A DNA stretch of 64,000 bases from G963923945 sp965199175. GTDB taxonomy: Bacteria > Pseudomonadota > Alphaproteobacteria > G963923945. Location of the stretch: NCBI GenBank assembly GCA_965199175.1, contig OZ240684.1, forward strand, positions 2,005,868 to 2,069,867. The letters are read 5' to 3'. Under the pieces are notes generated by a model. That model was not told the DNA's origin. It saw only the letters and a program-made list of their open reading frames with translations, and searched no databases. This document shows, in pieces, positions 54,456 through 63,059 of the stretch. How positions within the stretch are numbered: the first letter of the stretch is position 1; every line of letters starts with the position of its first letter. A program made the position numbers and the translations under genes.

Positions 54456-54469
54456 ATGTCTGATCCAAA
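54422..54469 (+). repeat. Triplicated 16-bp unit containing the tldD start codon
   Basis: CCATGTCTGA recurs at 16-bp spacing, giving ATG codons at 54424, 54440 and 54456. Only the third is in frame with tldD; the first two open seven-codon frames that end in a TGA just beyond the next ATG. Confidence 0.9.
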
Positions 54470-55912
54470 GAGTTCTCCTGTCGGGGCTTGTGATGCCGGG
54501 GCTTTGCTTTTCCGGCAAAGTGATCTTGATCAAGCCCAGACTGCTGCTTTGATTCAGGATATCCTGGTTGGTTGTGACGATGGTGAGTTGTTTCTTGAGC
54601 ATTACCAGACCGAATCTCTGGTCCTGGATCGTGGTCACCTCAAATCGGCTGGATTTAATATCCGTCGGGGTTTTGGATTGCGGGCGGTGCATGGTGAGGC
54701 GACTGGCTATGCTCATGCCACCGGGATGAGTAAAGCCGCCATATGTCGGGCCGGTGAGACCATTCGGGCGGTGCGTGGCAATTATTCCGGTGTATTGGCG
54801 GGGCCACCTCCGGCGGTTCAGCAGCGTTTATACACTGATATTGATCCATCGACTGAGGCATCTTTCTCTGCCAAGGCAGCCCTTCTCTCGGATATTGATT
54901 CATATGCCCGTTCTTGTGATCCGCGTGTAAAGCAAGTCACGCATCTCTGTCTTGTTCCTGGCAGGTGGTTCTGATTATGCGTCCCGATGGCCGGGTGGCG
55001 ACCGATATACGTCCTTTGACCCGTCTGGATGTCTCCATCACGGTCATGGGTCGAAACGGTGTTATGGAAACCGGTTCTTATGGTGGTGGTGGGCGTTCTC
55101 AATTCAGCCCGATGTTGGATCCCAACACCTGGAAGCACAGCGTCGATGAAGCGTTACGCCAGGCATTGGTTAAGGTGGGGGCGGTTGCTGCTCCGGCTGG
55201 CGAGATGACGGTTGTCCTGGGGCCGGGATGGCCGGGGATTTTGCTCCATGAAGCGGTTGGCCACGGGCTTGAAGGTGACTTTAACCGCAAAAAAACCTCA
55301 GTTTTTGCTGGCTTAATGGGGCAACGTGTCGCTGCTAAAGCCGTGACGGTGATTGATAACGGCAGCTTGCCTGACCGGCGGGGTTCCCTGGCGATTGATG
55401 ACGAAGGCACGCCGGGTGGTCAGACTGTTCTGATTGAGGATGGGATACTGGTTGGCTATATGCAAGACCGTCTGAATGCGCGTTTGTCCGGGGTTGCACC
55501 AACCGGCAATGGTCGGCGTCAGAGTTATGCCCATTGCCCGATGCCACGTATGACCAATACCTATATGCTGGCCGGAGACAGAGAGCCTTCCGATATTATT
55601 GCCGCAACCCCGAAAGGGATTTATGCCACCAGCTTCGGTGGTGGGTCGGTGGATATTACCTCAGGAAAATTCGTCTTTTCGGCTTCGGAAGCGTATTTAA
55701 TTGAGAATGGCACCATCGGTCAGCCAGTCAAGGGAGCGACATTGATCGGTAATGGTGCGGATGCTTTGACAAAAATCAAAGCGGTTGGCAATGATCTGGC
55801 GTTTGACAGAGGGATCGGGACCTGTGGCAAGGAAGGCCAGTATGTACCGGTGGGGGTCGGGCTGCCGACTGTGCGTATTGACGGTCTCACCGTCGGGGGA
55901 ACCAATAGCTAA
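54456..55912 (+). pseudogene. tldD: TldD metalloprotease, interrupted by a single-base frameshift
   Basis: TldD/TldE proteases mature small peptides and degrade unfolded ones. The first frame (54456-54974) and the second (to 55912) together make a normal TldD of about 485 residues. The first frame is correct to VKQVT at about 54941 and then runs into PGRWF-stop. The second, read one base back, gives ASLSCSWQVVLIMRPDGR, the expected continuation. One base is missing near 54941. The second part contains the zinc motif LLHEAVGHGLEGD. Either the gene is broken, the second half restarts at GTG 54965, or this is a sequencing error. The rest shows no decay. Confidence 0.88.
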
Positions 55913-55968
55913 ACCGGCATGATGACGTGATGCGGCAACTCTATAGCCCATCATATGCGGTTTTTTGA

Positions 55969-56430
55969 TCAGGCAGGGCGAATGATACGCACCGCATCAC
56001 TGTCGGGAGGCAGTTCCCACAATTCCACATCAGGGGGAATCAGGTAAAAGTATTTATCAAGAAAATATTCAAGCAGGCTTTTGTTATCCTTTTTTCTTAA
56101 GCTCTGTTCGCAGACAAAAATTTTGCGGTATTTTGATGGTGCCATATGGAAATGGAACATTGCTACGGCAAAGGCGTGTATTTTGGCACTGGGCATATTA
56201 TCGCCAGATGTCCATTTATGGGTTTTACATGTAACAATTACAGGGGGATTGTCCGAGCCGAGGGCAAATCTGTGTGTCTTTTCCTGATTATTTCTTAAAC
56301 TGCACAGAACAGAGTGTCTCTCATGGAGCACTATTCTGTGCCTGGCCAGGATCATGTCTCGAACACGTTTCCGAAATGCCTGACCGACATCGGTATTGCT
56401 TTTTGATCCTTTGCGCTGAAAATTATTCAT
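55969..56430 (-). CDS. Hypothetical protein, possible nuclease-like fold
   Basis: A 153-residue protein without a family I can name. PPVIVTCKTHKWTSGDNMPSAKIHAFAVAMFHFHMAP has the rhythm of a PD-(D/E)XK core strand pair (V-x-CKT), but with Cys where the usual acidic residue sits. YRKIFVCEQSLRKKDNKSLLEYFLDKYFYLIPPDVELWEL follows. The ATG at 56430 has AGGA nine bases upstream; a longer frame to 56535 is unlikely. It overlaps nothing and stands next to the Flp pilin gene. Function unknown. Confidence 0.6.
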   Translation of the reverse strand: MNNFQRKGSKSNTDVGQAFRKRVRDMILARHRIVLHERHSVLCSLRNNQEKTHRFALGSDNPPVIVTCKTHKWTSGDNMPSAKIHAFAVAMFHFHMAPSKYRKIFVCEQSLRKKDNKSLLEYFLDKYFYLIPPDVELWELPPDSDAVRIIRPA

Positions 56431-56452
56431 TTTTGTTATCCTACCGGGTGTT

Positions 56453-56698
56453 TCACGGTGTTTGGGTGACTCTGTTTTCCGCTTTGCCGAGAGTTGTATT
56501 GAGGATGCTTGCCTGATCCCTGTAATTGTCGGCAATTTGACCGGCTGCGGCGATGCTCACCAGGACAATCGCAGCCAAAAGCACAACATATTCGATGGCT
56601 GTTGCACCGCTCTGGTCAGAAAGCAGAGCCTGTTTCCCTCTCAAATTTCGGGATTTTTGGCGAAAAATCCTCAATTTCTGGCAGCAAGGCATGATCAT
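56453..56698 (-). CDS. Flp/Fap-type pilin subunit
   Basis: An 81-residue Flp prepilin. SDQSGATAIEYVVLLAAIVLVSIAAAG is the class IVb cleavage and helix region (processing expected at the Gly, with Glu five residues on). The basic leader is about 33 residues, longer than the usual 10-20, and rich in Cys/Arg/Lys; the second ATG (56692) hardly shortens it. The Tad secretion genes lie 4.4 kb to the right, so this is probably a substrate of that system, though not adjacent. Confidence 0.85.
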   Translation of the reverse strand: MIMPCCQKLRIFRQKSRNLRGKQALLSDQSGATAIEYVVLLAAIVLVSIAAAGQIADNYRDQASILNTTLGKAENRVTQTP

Positions 56699-56941
56699 AT
56701 CCCTGTCATAACGGGGCTTTCAACAATGTATGATCTGATGACATAGACGTCATTTTTGCATATTGACCACAACAATCCAAAAGCCGCGATGCCCAAAATA
56801 ACCGGGAATTGGTAAGAATTTCCTTAATCATGCTCATTGATTGGCAAGATAAAGAATCGGAGCATGACAGTATTTTAATAACAAATCTGATCGGCATGAT
56901 ACGGACTAAAATACCCGCCGATACTGTATCAGGCCCTGGTT

Positions 56942-56970
56942 AAAAAAAGGGCCGCACCAGAGTGCGGCCC
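56942..56970 (-). terminator. Intrinsic terminator downstream of the Bax-inhibitor-1 gene
   Basis: On the minus strand a nine-bp stem GGGCCGCAC/GTGCGGCCC with a four-base loop is followed by seven T residues, 46 bp after the stop at 57016. Confidence 0.92.
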
Positions 56971-57015
56971 TATCCTTTTCATATGATGCACTATCTGCAT
57001 CCTGAATGATTGCGC

Positions 57016-57777
57016 TTAGCGGCGGCTCCCGAACAGCTGGAGCAACAGAATGAACATATTGACGAAATCGAGATAAATCCGCAACGCGCCATGAATGGCT
57101 TTTTTCCCCGCAGTTTCGCTATCATCCCCTTCATGATAGCTGTTCTTGATCATCTGGGTATCATAAGCAGTCAGGCCGATAAAGACCAGGACACCAATCA
57201 CCGATATTGCAAATTGCAACACGCTGCTTCCTAAAAACAGATTGACCAGGCTGGCGATGATCACACCGATCAAACCCATGAACAGAAAAGATCCAAAACG
57301 GGAAAGATCGGTCTTCGTGGTGTATCCGTAGAGACTCATTGCCCCGAATGTCCCGGCGGTAATGAAGAAGACCCGGGCGATCGAAGCACCGGTATAAACG
57401 ATAAACAGCGACGCCATTGATGCCCCCATCACAGCGGCAAACAACCAGAACACTGTCTGGGCTGTACTGGCGCGCATACGTTCGATGCCAAAACTCAAGA
57501 CCAGAATGAAGGCAAAGGGGGCAAGAATAACCAGCCAGCGTAAAGGCGAGTTAAATAATGCTTCTCCGAGCCCGGTCAAAGAGAGAATAGCTCCTTCAGG
57601 GCCGAATGTTACCGACATCTGAGCCAATGCGTAAGCAACGATGCCGGTGAGTGCCAGGGCAGAAGCCATATAATTATAGACCCGCAACATGAATGCGCGC
57701 AGGCCTTCGTCAATCGCTGCATTCCGCGACATGGATTGGCCGCGAGCCGACCAGCGTGTTTGATTACCCAGAGCCAT
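57016..57777 (-). CDS. Bax inhibitor-1/YccA family membrane protein
   Basis: Seven-helix membrane protein of 253 residues. LRVYNYMASALALTGIVAYALA begins the first helix, TGASIARVFFITAGTFGAMSLYGYTTKTDLSRFGSFLFMGLIGVIIASLVN is typical of the YccA/YbhL family and GLTAYDTQMIKN is the conserved C-terminal signature. It is thought to be a pH-dependent calcium leak channel or a regulator of membrane proteolysis. It is single, with its own terminator. Confidence 0.95.
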   Translation of the reverse strand: MALGNQTRWSARGQSMSRNAAIDEGLRAFMLRVYNYMASALALTGIVAYALAQMSVTFGPEGAILSLTGLGEALFNSPLRWLVILAPFAFILVLSFGIERMRASTAQTVFWLFAAVMGASMASLFIVYTGASIARVFFITAGTFGAMSLYGYTTKTDLSRFGSFLFMGLIGVIIASLVNLFLGSSVLQFAISVIGVLVFIGLTAYDTQMIKNSYHEGDDSETAGKKAIHGALRIYLDFVNMFILLLQLFGSRR

Positions 57778-58251
57778 AAGATCGTTTCTCCGTACCAGTT
57801 TTCAAATGAATGTTATGATCATAACATCTGTGGACCATAACACCGTTTTGTTGTGTCTGTTTCGTATGTTTATAGGGTTTCGTAATCTGTTTTTATAGTC
57901 TGTATTTTCGTAGTCCGTATTTCTTTCGTAGTCCGTACAGTGTCGTATGTCTGTGTCATGTTCGATATCTATGTCATGTTTGATGTCTATGTAACAGCTT
58001 TCGTTGGAACATCAAGCCTCTAAACAAACCAGAATATCAGGCTAACCCGAAGTTCAAGAGACGTCAAAGCCCGGCACATATAAAACTGAAACACAAATCT
58101 AAAGCTGAAACCAACGCAAACGCCAGATCAGGGTATAACTGAACCTACTCTCTCTTAAATATACCAACCTTCCTGAACGCTCCCTTAACAAACAGTCCTT
58201 CAACCCCCACCTTCTGGGATTGAGACACGATAAGATACATTATATGATTGT
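57778..58251. other. Intergenic region with short repeats
   Basis: No gene. TCGTAGTCCGTA and CTATGTCATGTT/CGATATCTATGTC words recur in tandem at about 57890-57990, and TATGATTGTATGATATATGATCGTATGAT at 58241-58270. These match the window-wide repeat pattern. Confidence 0.5.
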
Positions 58252-59440
58252 ATGATATATGATCGTATGATCCGGTTTTTCATCCCTTCATTTTTTCATA
58301 TTCAGGATCGGTTCTCCGGCGATACATGTGGTTTCGTTTGCGGGCTTCGGGTATTTCTGCCTTTAAGCCGGAGTGGTCGTTACGTCCTGTCGAAATGGCT
58401 TTTTCCAATACTGCCGGAGGCAATGATTGAGAACAGGCTGCTGCAACTGGATATGGGGTTTGTGCTATCCGGCCAGGCTTCGATCCCCAATGATTGCCTG
58501 GGTTTGATCTATACCACAAATCCTTGTTGCCGATAATATGGCGGTTATTTTGGACTATTTTTATGATGTTTCCCTGGGTATTTCCCGGTTCAGTACCGTT
58601 GGATCCGGGGGCTGTGCCATCCGGGATGCGCCCTCAACGGCCTGGTTTGATGAACCGGCACTGGCGGTTATGCTTAAGTCCCTTTCCGGCCAATCAGCCG
58701 CATTGCTTTGGACAGAGCCATTGAGCAGGGATGACGTCAATACAATGTTTTTTGGCCGCAGATCATCCGCATGCAGATACAGGCCGCTCCCCAAAAGATA
58801 TGCGTCCGGTGTAGTGCATACGGTCTGGACTTGTGCATGCGGCGTCGGGTCATGGTGATGATGCTTGATGGGTTCGTCAGCTCTCACAGCAGAGCGGTGC
58901 TTTTCTGGCCGGTGGTTTGTATCGTTCTTTGGGGGGACGGGTGCCGATTGTTCAGACTGGTGCTCCGGCCAGAATATGGGTTGAAAATGGTTTATCCGGG
59001 GGGGCTGTTTTTGCCCGATTTTGAGGGGGCAACCGGTCTGAGGCAAAGCAGTGTCCCCATCGGTCCGGCCCGTATTGTGACCGAATGAATGTATTGAGGG
59101 CCATATTCTTGCTCAACGCTTCGCTGGTTTTTGAGGATAGACCGGGGATTTTCGAAACAATCTGCATAATGATTCCCCGGCCCACCGATGATCGCAAAAT
59201 GGTCTGGCGGTTTCTGTTGCGGCCGCTTTACCGGTTCCTGGTTCCGATACCGGTGATGATCTGGCCTGCACTATCTCCGGCATTGATCAGAAAAAAGCCG
59301 GGTGGCCATATCCGAAGCGGTTTCCAATGGTGATCAGGTGATGTTTTGTTGCCGCATCGCCGAATATGCAGCATCAGGATATGAAACATATGGTGAAGAA
59401 TCTGCATCAATGATGCTTCAGACCACCGCGTGGCAGCATT
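58252..59440 (+). pseudogene. Decayed coding region, family unknown
   Basis: Coding-like peptides appear in changing plus-strand frames and are cut by stops: AVILDYFYDVSLGISRFSTV (about 58538-58860), a frame near 58880-59025 reading QSGAFLAGGLYRSLGGR and VPIVQTGAPARIWVENG, and a last one near 59302-59440 reading AISEAVSNGDQVMFCCRIA and AEYAASGYETYGEESASMML. No single frame is intact and no good start is found. I read it as one or two old pseudogenes. I could not name the parent family. Confidence 0.4.
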
Positions 59441-59844
59441 GATATCCCATATATTGATATCTCATATACAGTCCAGGGCGTTGTTTGAGCAGACGACCAC
59501 TGAACCTCAGATCATGACCGGGAAATTCGGGGTTTTCCCCTTGATTGGTTTTTCCGTTCATGGCGAAATTTCTCATGACCGTCTGTTCTCATGAACGTCT
59601 GTATAGCCATGCTGATATGGCTGATTTTTTCTTTAGGGGTTGATTTTTGATCTGGTTGTGCTCTCATCCTGCCAATATCCGGGGTTTTGGGTTTTTCTCT
59701 TTTTTACGAATCTTTTGCTGCCAATCTTTCCCCTTCGCGTTGATGTCTCTGTTTATTGGTTTTTTTCTGTGATTTTTGCGCTCATATAAAATAATAATCT
59801 CATACATAATAAAATAAATCATACATAATAAAGAGGATTTGCCT
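59441..59844. other. Intergenic region upstream of the aldo/keto reductase
   Basis: No gene. GATATCCCATATATT/GATATCTCATATAC (59439-59469) and AATCATACATAATAAA (about 59797-59832) are tandem-like pairs; the latter lie just before the ribosome-binding site. Confidence 0.5.
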
Positions 59845-60900
59845 GTGAAATACCGCCCTCTTGGTCGTAGCGGCCTCGATGTCAGTCTGATTGGCCTTGG
59901 GACAATGACCTGGGGTGAGCAAAACACTCAGGCTGAGGCGTATGCCCAGCTTGATTATGCTCTGGAACGCGGCGTCAATCTGATTGATGTTGCGGAACTG
60001 TACCCGGTTCCCCCCCGGGCTGAAACCGCGACCCGTACTGAAACAATCATCGGTAACTGGCTGATTGAGCGGAAAAATCGTGATGACGTTATTTTGGCGA
60101 CCAAAGTAACTGGTCGCTCTGGTGGTCTTGCCTGGTTGCGTGATGGTGCAGCCCCGCGGGTGTCCCGTGACCATATTCGCATGGCGGTTGAGGGGAGTCT
60201 GAAACGGTTACAGACTGACTATATTGATCTGTATCAAATCCACTGGCCCGACCGGGGTACCAATTTTTTCGGACAATTAGGCTTTACCCCACCAGATCCT
60301 TCGATTGACCAAGAGAGCATCCCGATTGAGGAGCAGTTGCAAACCCTGGACGATCTGGTCCGGGCCGGCAAAATTCGCTTCATAGGTCTTTCCAATGAAA
60401 CCCCCTGGGGGGTTATGCGGTTTTTGGAATTGGCTGAGAAAAATCACTGGCCACGGGTGGTCTCGGTTCAAAATCCCTATTCTTTGCTCAACCGCAGCTT
60501 TGAAGTTGGCCTGGCTGAGGTGGCATTTCGCGAATCCTGTGGTCTGCTTGCCTATTCACCCCTTGCTTTCGGCATGCTTACCGGTAAATACGATGGTGGC
60601 AAACAGCCTGAAAAGGCCCGGTTGACCCTGTTTGGAGACATATTTGACCGGTACACCAAACCGCGGGGTCGCCAGGCCGCAGAAATCTATAACACCATTG
60701 CGGTTGATCATGGTCTTATGCCGGCTCAAATGGCGTTGGCTTATGTGAACAGCCGCTCTTTTACGACCAGTAATTTAATCGGCGCGACCACAATGGAACA
60801 GCTAAAGATCAATATCGATAGTGTTGATCTGACCCTGCCTCAGTCGGCAATCCGGGCCATTGAATCAGCCCATGGCGAGGATACCTATCCCTGTCCTTAG
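59845..60900 (+). CDS. Aldo/keto reductase (Tas-like)
   Basis: NADPH-dependent TIM-barrel oxidoreductase of 351 residues. KYRPLGRSGLDVSLIGLGTMTWGEQNT is the Tas subgroup N-terminus, GVNLIDVAELYPVPPRAET holds the catalytic Asp/Tyr pair (D-x4-Y), the lysine is in VILATKVTGRSG and the His in DLYQIHWPDRGTNFFG. The GTG at 59845 lies seven bases after AGAGGA and matches the family start; a TTG two codons upstream sits too close to the site. The physiological substrate is unknown. Confidence 0.93.
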   Translation: MKYRPLGRSGLDVSLIGLGTMTWGEQNTQAEAYAQLDYALERGVNLIDVAELYPVPPRAETATRTETIIGNWLIERKNRDDVILATKVTGRSGGLAWLRDGAAPRVSRDHIRMAVEGSLKRLQTDYIDLYQIHWPDRGTNFFGQLGFTPPDPSIDQESIPIEEQLQTLDDLVRAGKIRFIGLSNETPWGVMRFLELAEKNHWPRVVSVQNPYSLLNRSFEVGLAEVAFRESCGLLAYSPLAFGMLTGKYDGGKQPEKARLTLFGDIFDRYTKPRGRQAAEIYNTIAVDHGLMPAQMALAYVNSRSFTTSNLIGATTMEQLKINIDSVDLTLPQSAIRAIESAHGEDTYPCP

Positions 60901-60954
60901 GCTTTCCTTCGTTTTTCAGCCAGACCATTCAGGCTCCTGCTTTGCACAGTTTTG

Positions 60955-60986
60955 AGCAAAAAACCGCCTGAAGCATTTTTCAGGCG
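60955..60986 (-). terminator. Intrinsic terminator downstream of tadC
   Basis: On the minus strand CGCCTGAA/TTCAGGCG with a six-base loop is followed by G and a run of six T, 75 bp after the tadC stop. Confidence 0.85.
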
Positions 60987-61061
60987 ACTTTGGTATTGGT
61001 AGGTTCGGTGATTTTCACGTGAGCGGTTTATACGTGAGCAATATTTATACGTGAGCGATAT

Positions 61062-62063
61062 TTACAAGCCGCCTCCCAGCCCCTTGAAACTATCGGTGAT
61101 TTTTAATATCGCCGGCCCGCCGAGAACCACAAAAAGAGGTGGAAAAATAAACAGCATGAGAGGAATAGCCATCAAAGCCGGCAGTCGGGATGCTTTTTCT
61201 TCGGCCTTCAGCATGCGTTCGTTACGAAATTCTGCCGCCAGGACCCGCAAGGACTGAGCAATCGGCGTGCCGTATTTTTCCGACTGACGCAGACTATTGA
61301 CCACAGCCTGAATCATCGCCAGATCTGTGCGATCACTGAGGTTTTCCAGGGCTTTTTGCCGGTTTGGTAAAAAACTCAGCTCAACGGCGGTCAACTCCAT
61401 TTCAGCCGCCATTTCAGAACAGGTTTCCCGGGTTTCCCGGGCAATCCGCTTAAAGGATGCATCAAGACTTAAGCCCGCATCGGCGCAGATCACCAGCAGA
61501 TCAAGGGAATCGGGCAACGCCTTTGTGAGCAATGCTTTACGTTTTTCGGTCTGATTGCGCACGATAATATCGGGTAAATAATACCCCAGGCTGACTGCGA
61601 TCAGCAGAGCCATAAAAGATTGAAACAAGCTGATGCTGCCAATCTGAAGAACAAACAATAAAAAGAAAGTCCCAAACCCTAAAATGACCGCACAAAGAAT
61701 GCGCAGATAGAAAAAATACAACACCGCATCAAGCCCGCGATAGCCTGCCCTGGCCAGTTTATTAACGATTTCCTTATGTTGTTCACTGTTATCCAGCCGC
61801 ATCTTGTTGACGATGCGTCCGATTGATTTCATTCCGACAAAATTGCTCCGGCGTTTGGGATCTTTAATCTCCATAACTTTACTGACCAGCTTGTCCCGTT
61901 GCTCTTCAAGGGCGCGCAAATTTTTGGCTGTTTTATCGCGCTCAACCAGCGCAAACCAAAACACAACCGTTGCCAGAGCAGCGGCCATAGCAGCACCGAA
62001 AATCGTGATATCCTCAATGTTTAAAGAGAAAAAATTCTCAATGATATCAATCAGTTCAGACAT
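61062..62063 (-). CDS. tadC: Tad pilus inner-membrane protein TadC
   Basis: Type II secretion F-domain protein of 333 residues. It has an N-terminal helix, a cytoplasmic region (FVGMKSIGRIVNKMRLDNSEQHKEIVNKLARAGYRG), a helix pair, then the T2SSF domain (ADAGLSLDASFKRIARE, EMAAEMELTAVELSFLPNRQKALENLSDRT, SLRQSEKYGTPIAQSLRVLAAEFRNERMLKAEEKASRLP) and a C-terminal helix. It forms the platform of the Flp pilus machine with TadB. It lies 15 bp after tadB. tadD, which often follows, is absent. Confidence 0.94.
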   Translation of the reverse strand: MSELIDIIENFFSLNIEDITIFGAAMAAALATVVFWFALVERDKTAKNLRALEEQRDKLVSKVMEIKDPKRRSNFVGMKSIGRIVNKMRLDNSEQHKEIVNKLARAGYRGLDAVLYFFYLRILCAVILGFGTFFLLFVLQIGSISLFQSFMALLIAVSLGYYLPDIIVRNQTEKRKALLTKALPDSLDLLVICADAGLSLDASFKRIARETRETCSEMAAEMELTAVELSFLPNRQKALENLSDRTDLAMIQAVVNSLRQSEKYGTPIAQSLRVLAAEFRNERMLKAEEKASRLPALMAIPLMLFIFPPLFVVLGGPAILKITDSFKGLGGGL

Positions 62064-62078
62064 ATGATCGCTCCGGTC

Positions 62079-63059
62079 TCAAATCTCAAACCGAGCCATA
62101 TTGAACATCACAAAAGCACCAATCGCCAGCCAGATCCCGGCAAAAATCAGCATCGTATGACCCCGTGGATCTGTAAACAAAACCGACGCATAGTCCGGAT
62201 TGAGCGAGTTAATGACCGCAAACAGGATAAAAGGCAGAGCCCCGATAATATAGGCACTCACCTTTGCTTCGCTGGATAACGCCTTAATTTTCAGTTTTAA
62301 TTGTTTACGGCGGCGCAAAATTTCCGAGAGATTTTCAAGAGTTTCAGAGAGATTCCCGCCGGTTTCTCTCTGGATTGATAAGGTGATGGCAAAAAATTTG
62401 AAATCGGGTAAGTCCAGACGCCGCGCGGTTTCTGCTATGGCTTCATCCAGGTTGACCCCGATCTTGATCTGATCAACAATCCAGCCAAATTCTTCGGATA
62501 CCGGTCCTTTCATTTCATTGGCAATGGCGGCAAAACCATCAGTGGTCGGCATCCCGCTTTTCAGACCGCGCACAATCAGATCGAGGGCTCCGGGGAACTG
62601 TTCCATGAAGACCGCCAGCCGGCTGCTGATCATGATACCGGTGATTAGCCAGGGCAAAGCAAGAGCCAGAACAAAGCCCAGCAACACAGAGGTCGGATGG
62701 GGTAGCTGGATACTCCATGATGCGACAATAAAACCACCAAGGCCGGATGCTATGCACCATAAGGCATAATCGCCCAGGCCAATTTCACGGCCAGTCCGGG
62801 CCAGACGATCACGTAACCGGTCCGGGTTGGGGAGCCAGGCCTGAACCAGACGATCAAGGATTGGTAGTTTGCTGGCTGTTTCCTGCCGCCGCAAATTGGC
62901 CGCTAAACCAGCTGCGCTGATGGCGCCGCCTTTGTTGCCGATGTCTCCCAGGCGTCGATCAAGGTGACGTCGGGTATTGCCGGATTGCAGCCCGATTGCC
63001 AGGGCTGCAACCATAAGAATGGCACTGACGACCGCACCGAAGATGATCACAAAACTCAT
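62079..63059 (-). CDS. tadB: Tad pilus inner-membrane protein TadB
   Basis: Paralogue of TadC, 326 residues with N-terminal and C-terminal helices around a T2SSF domain (FMEQFPGALDLIVRGLKSGMPTTDGFAAIANEMKGPVSEEFG, GVNLDEAIAETARRL, FKFFAITLSIQRETGGNLSETLENLSEILRRRKQLKLKIKALSSEAK). The start overlaps the cpaF stop (ATGA), giving tight coupling cpaF-tadB-tadC. Confidence 0.95.
   Translation of the reverse strand: MSFVIIFGAVVSAILMVAALAIGLQSGNTRRHLDRRLGDIGNKGGAISAAGLAANLRRQETASKLPILDRLVQAWLPNPDRLRDRLARTGREIGLGDYALWCIASGLGGFIVASWSIQLPHPTSVLLGFVLALALPWLITGIMISSRLAVFMEQFPGALDLIVRGLKSGMPTTDGFAAIANEMKGPVSEEFGWIVDQIKIGVNLDEAIAETARRLDLPDFKFFAITLSIQRETGGNLSETLENLSEILRRRKQLKLKIKALSSEAKVSAYIIGALPFILFAVINSLNPDYASVLFTDPRGHTMLIFAGIWLAIGAFVMFNMARFEI

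Noticed and set aside
54965..55912. Second tldD frame as an independent short gene
   Set aside because: It lacks the TldD N-terminal half, and its upstream sequence aligns with TldD in the same frame, so a frameshift is the simpler reading.
58561..59046. 161-codon minus-strand frame
   Set aside because: Rich in P, H and Q with no domain or ribosome-binding site; looks like the shadow of the decayed plus-strand region.
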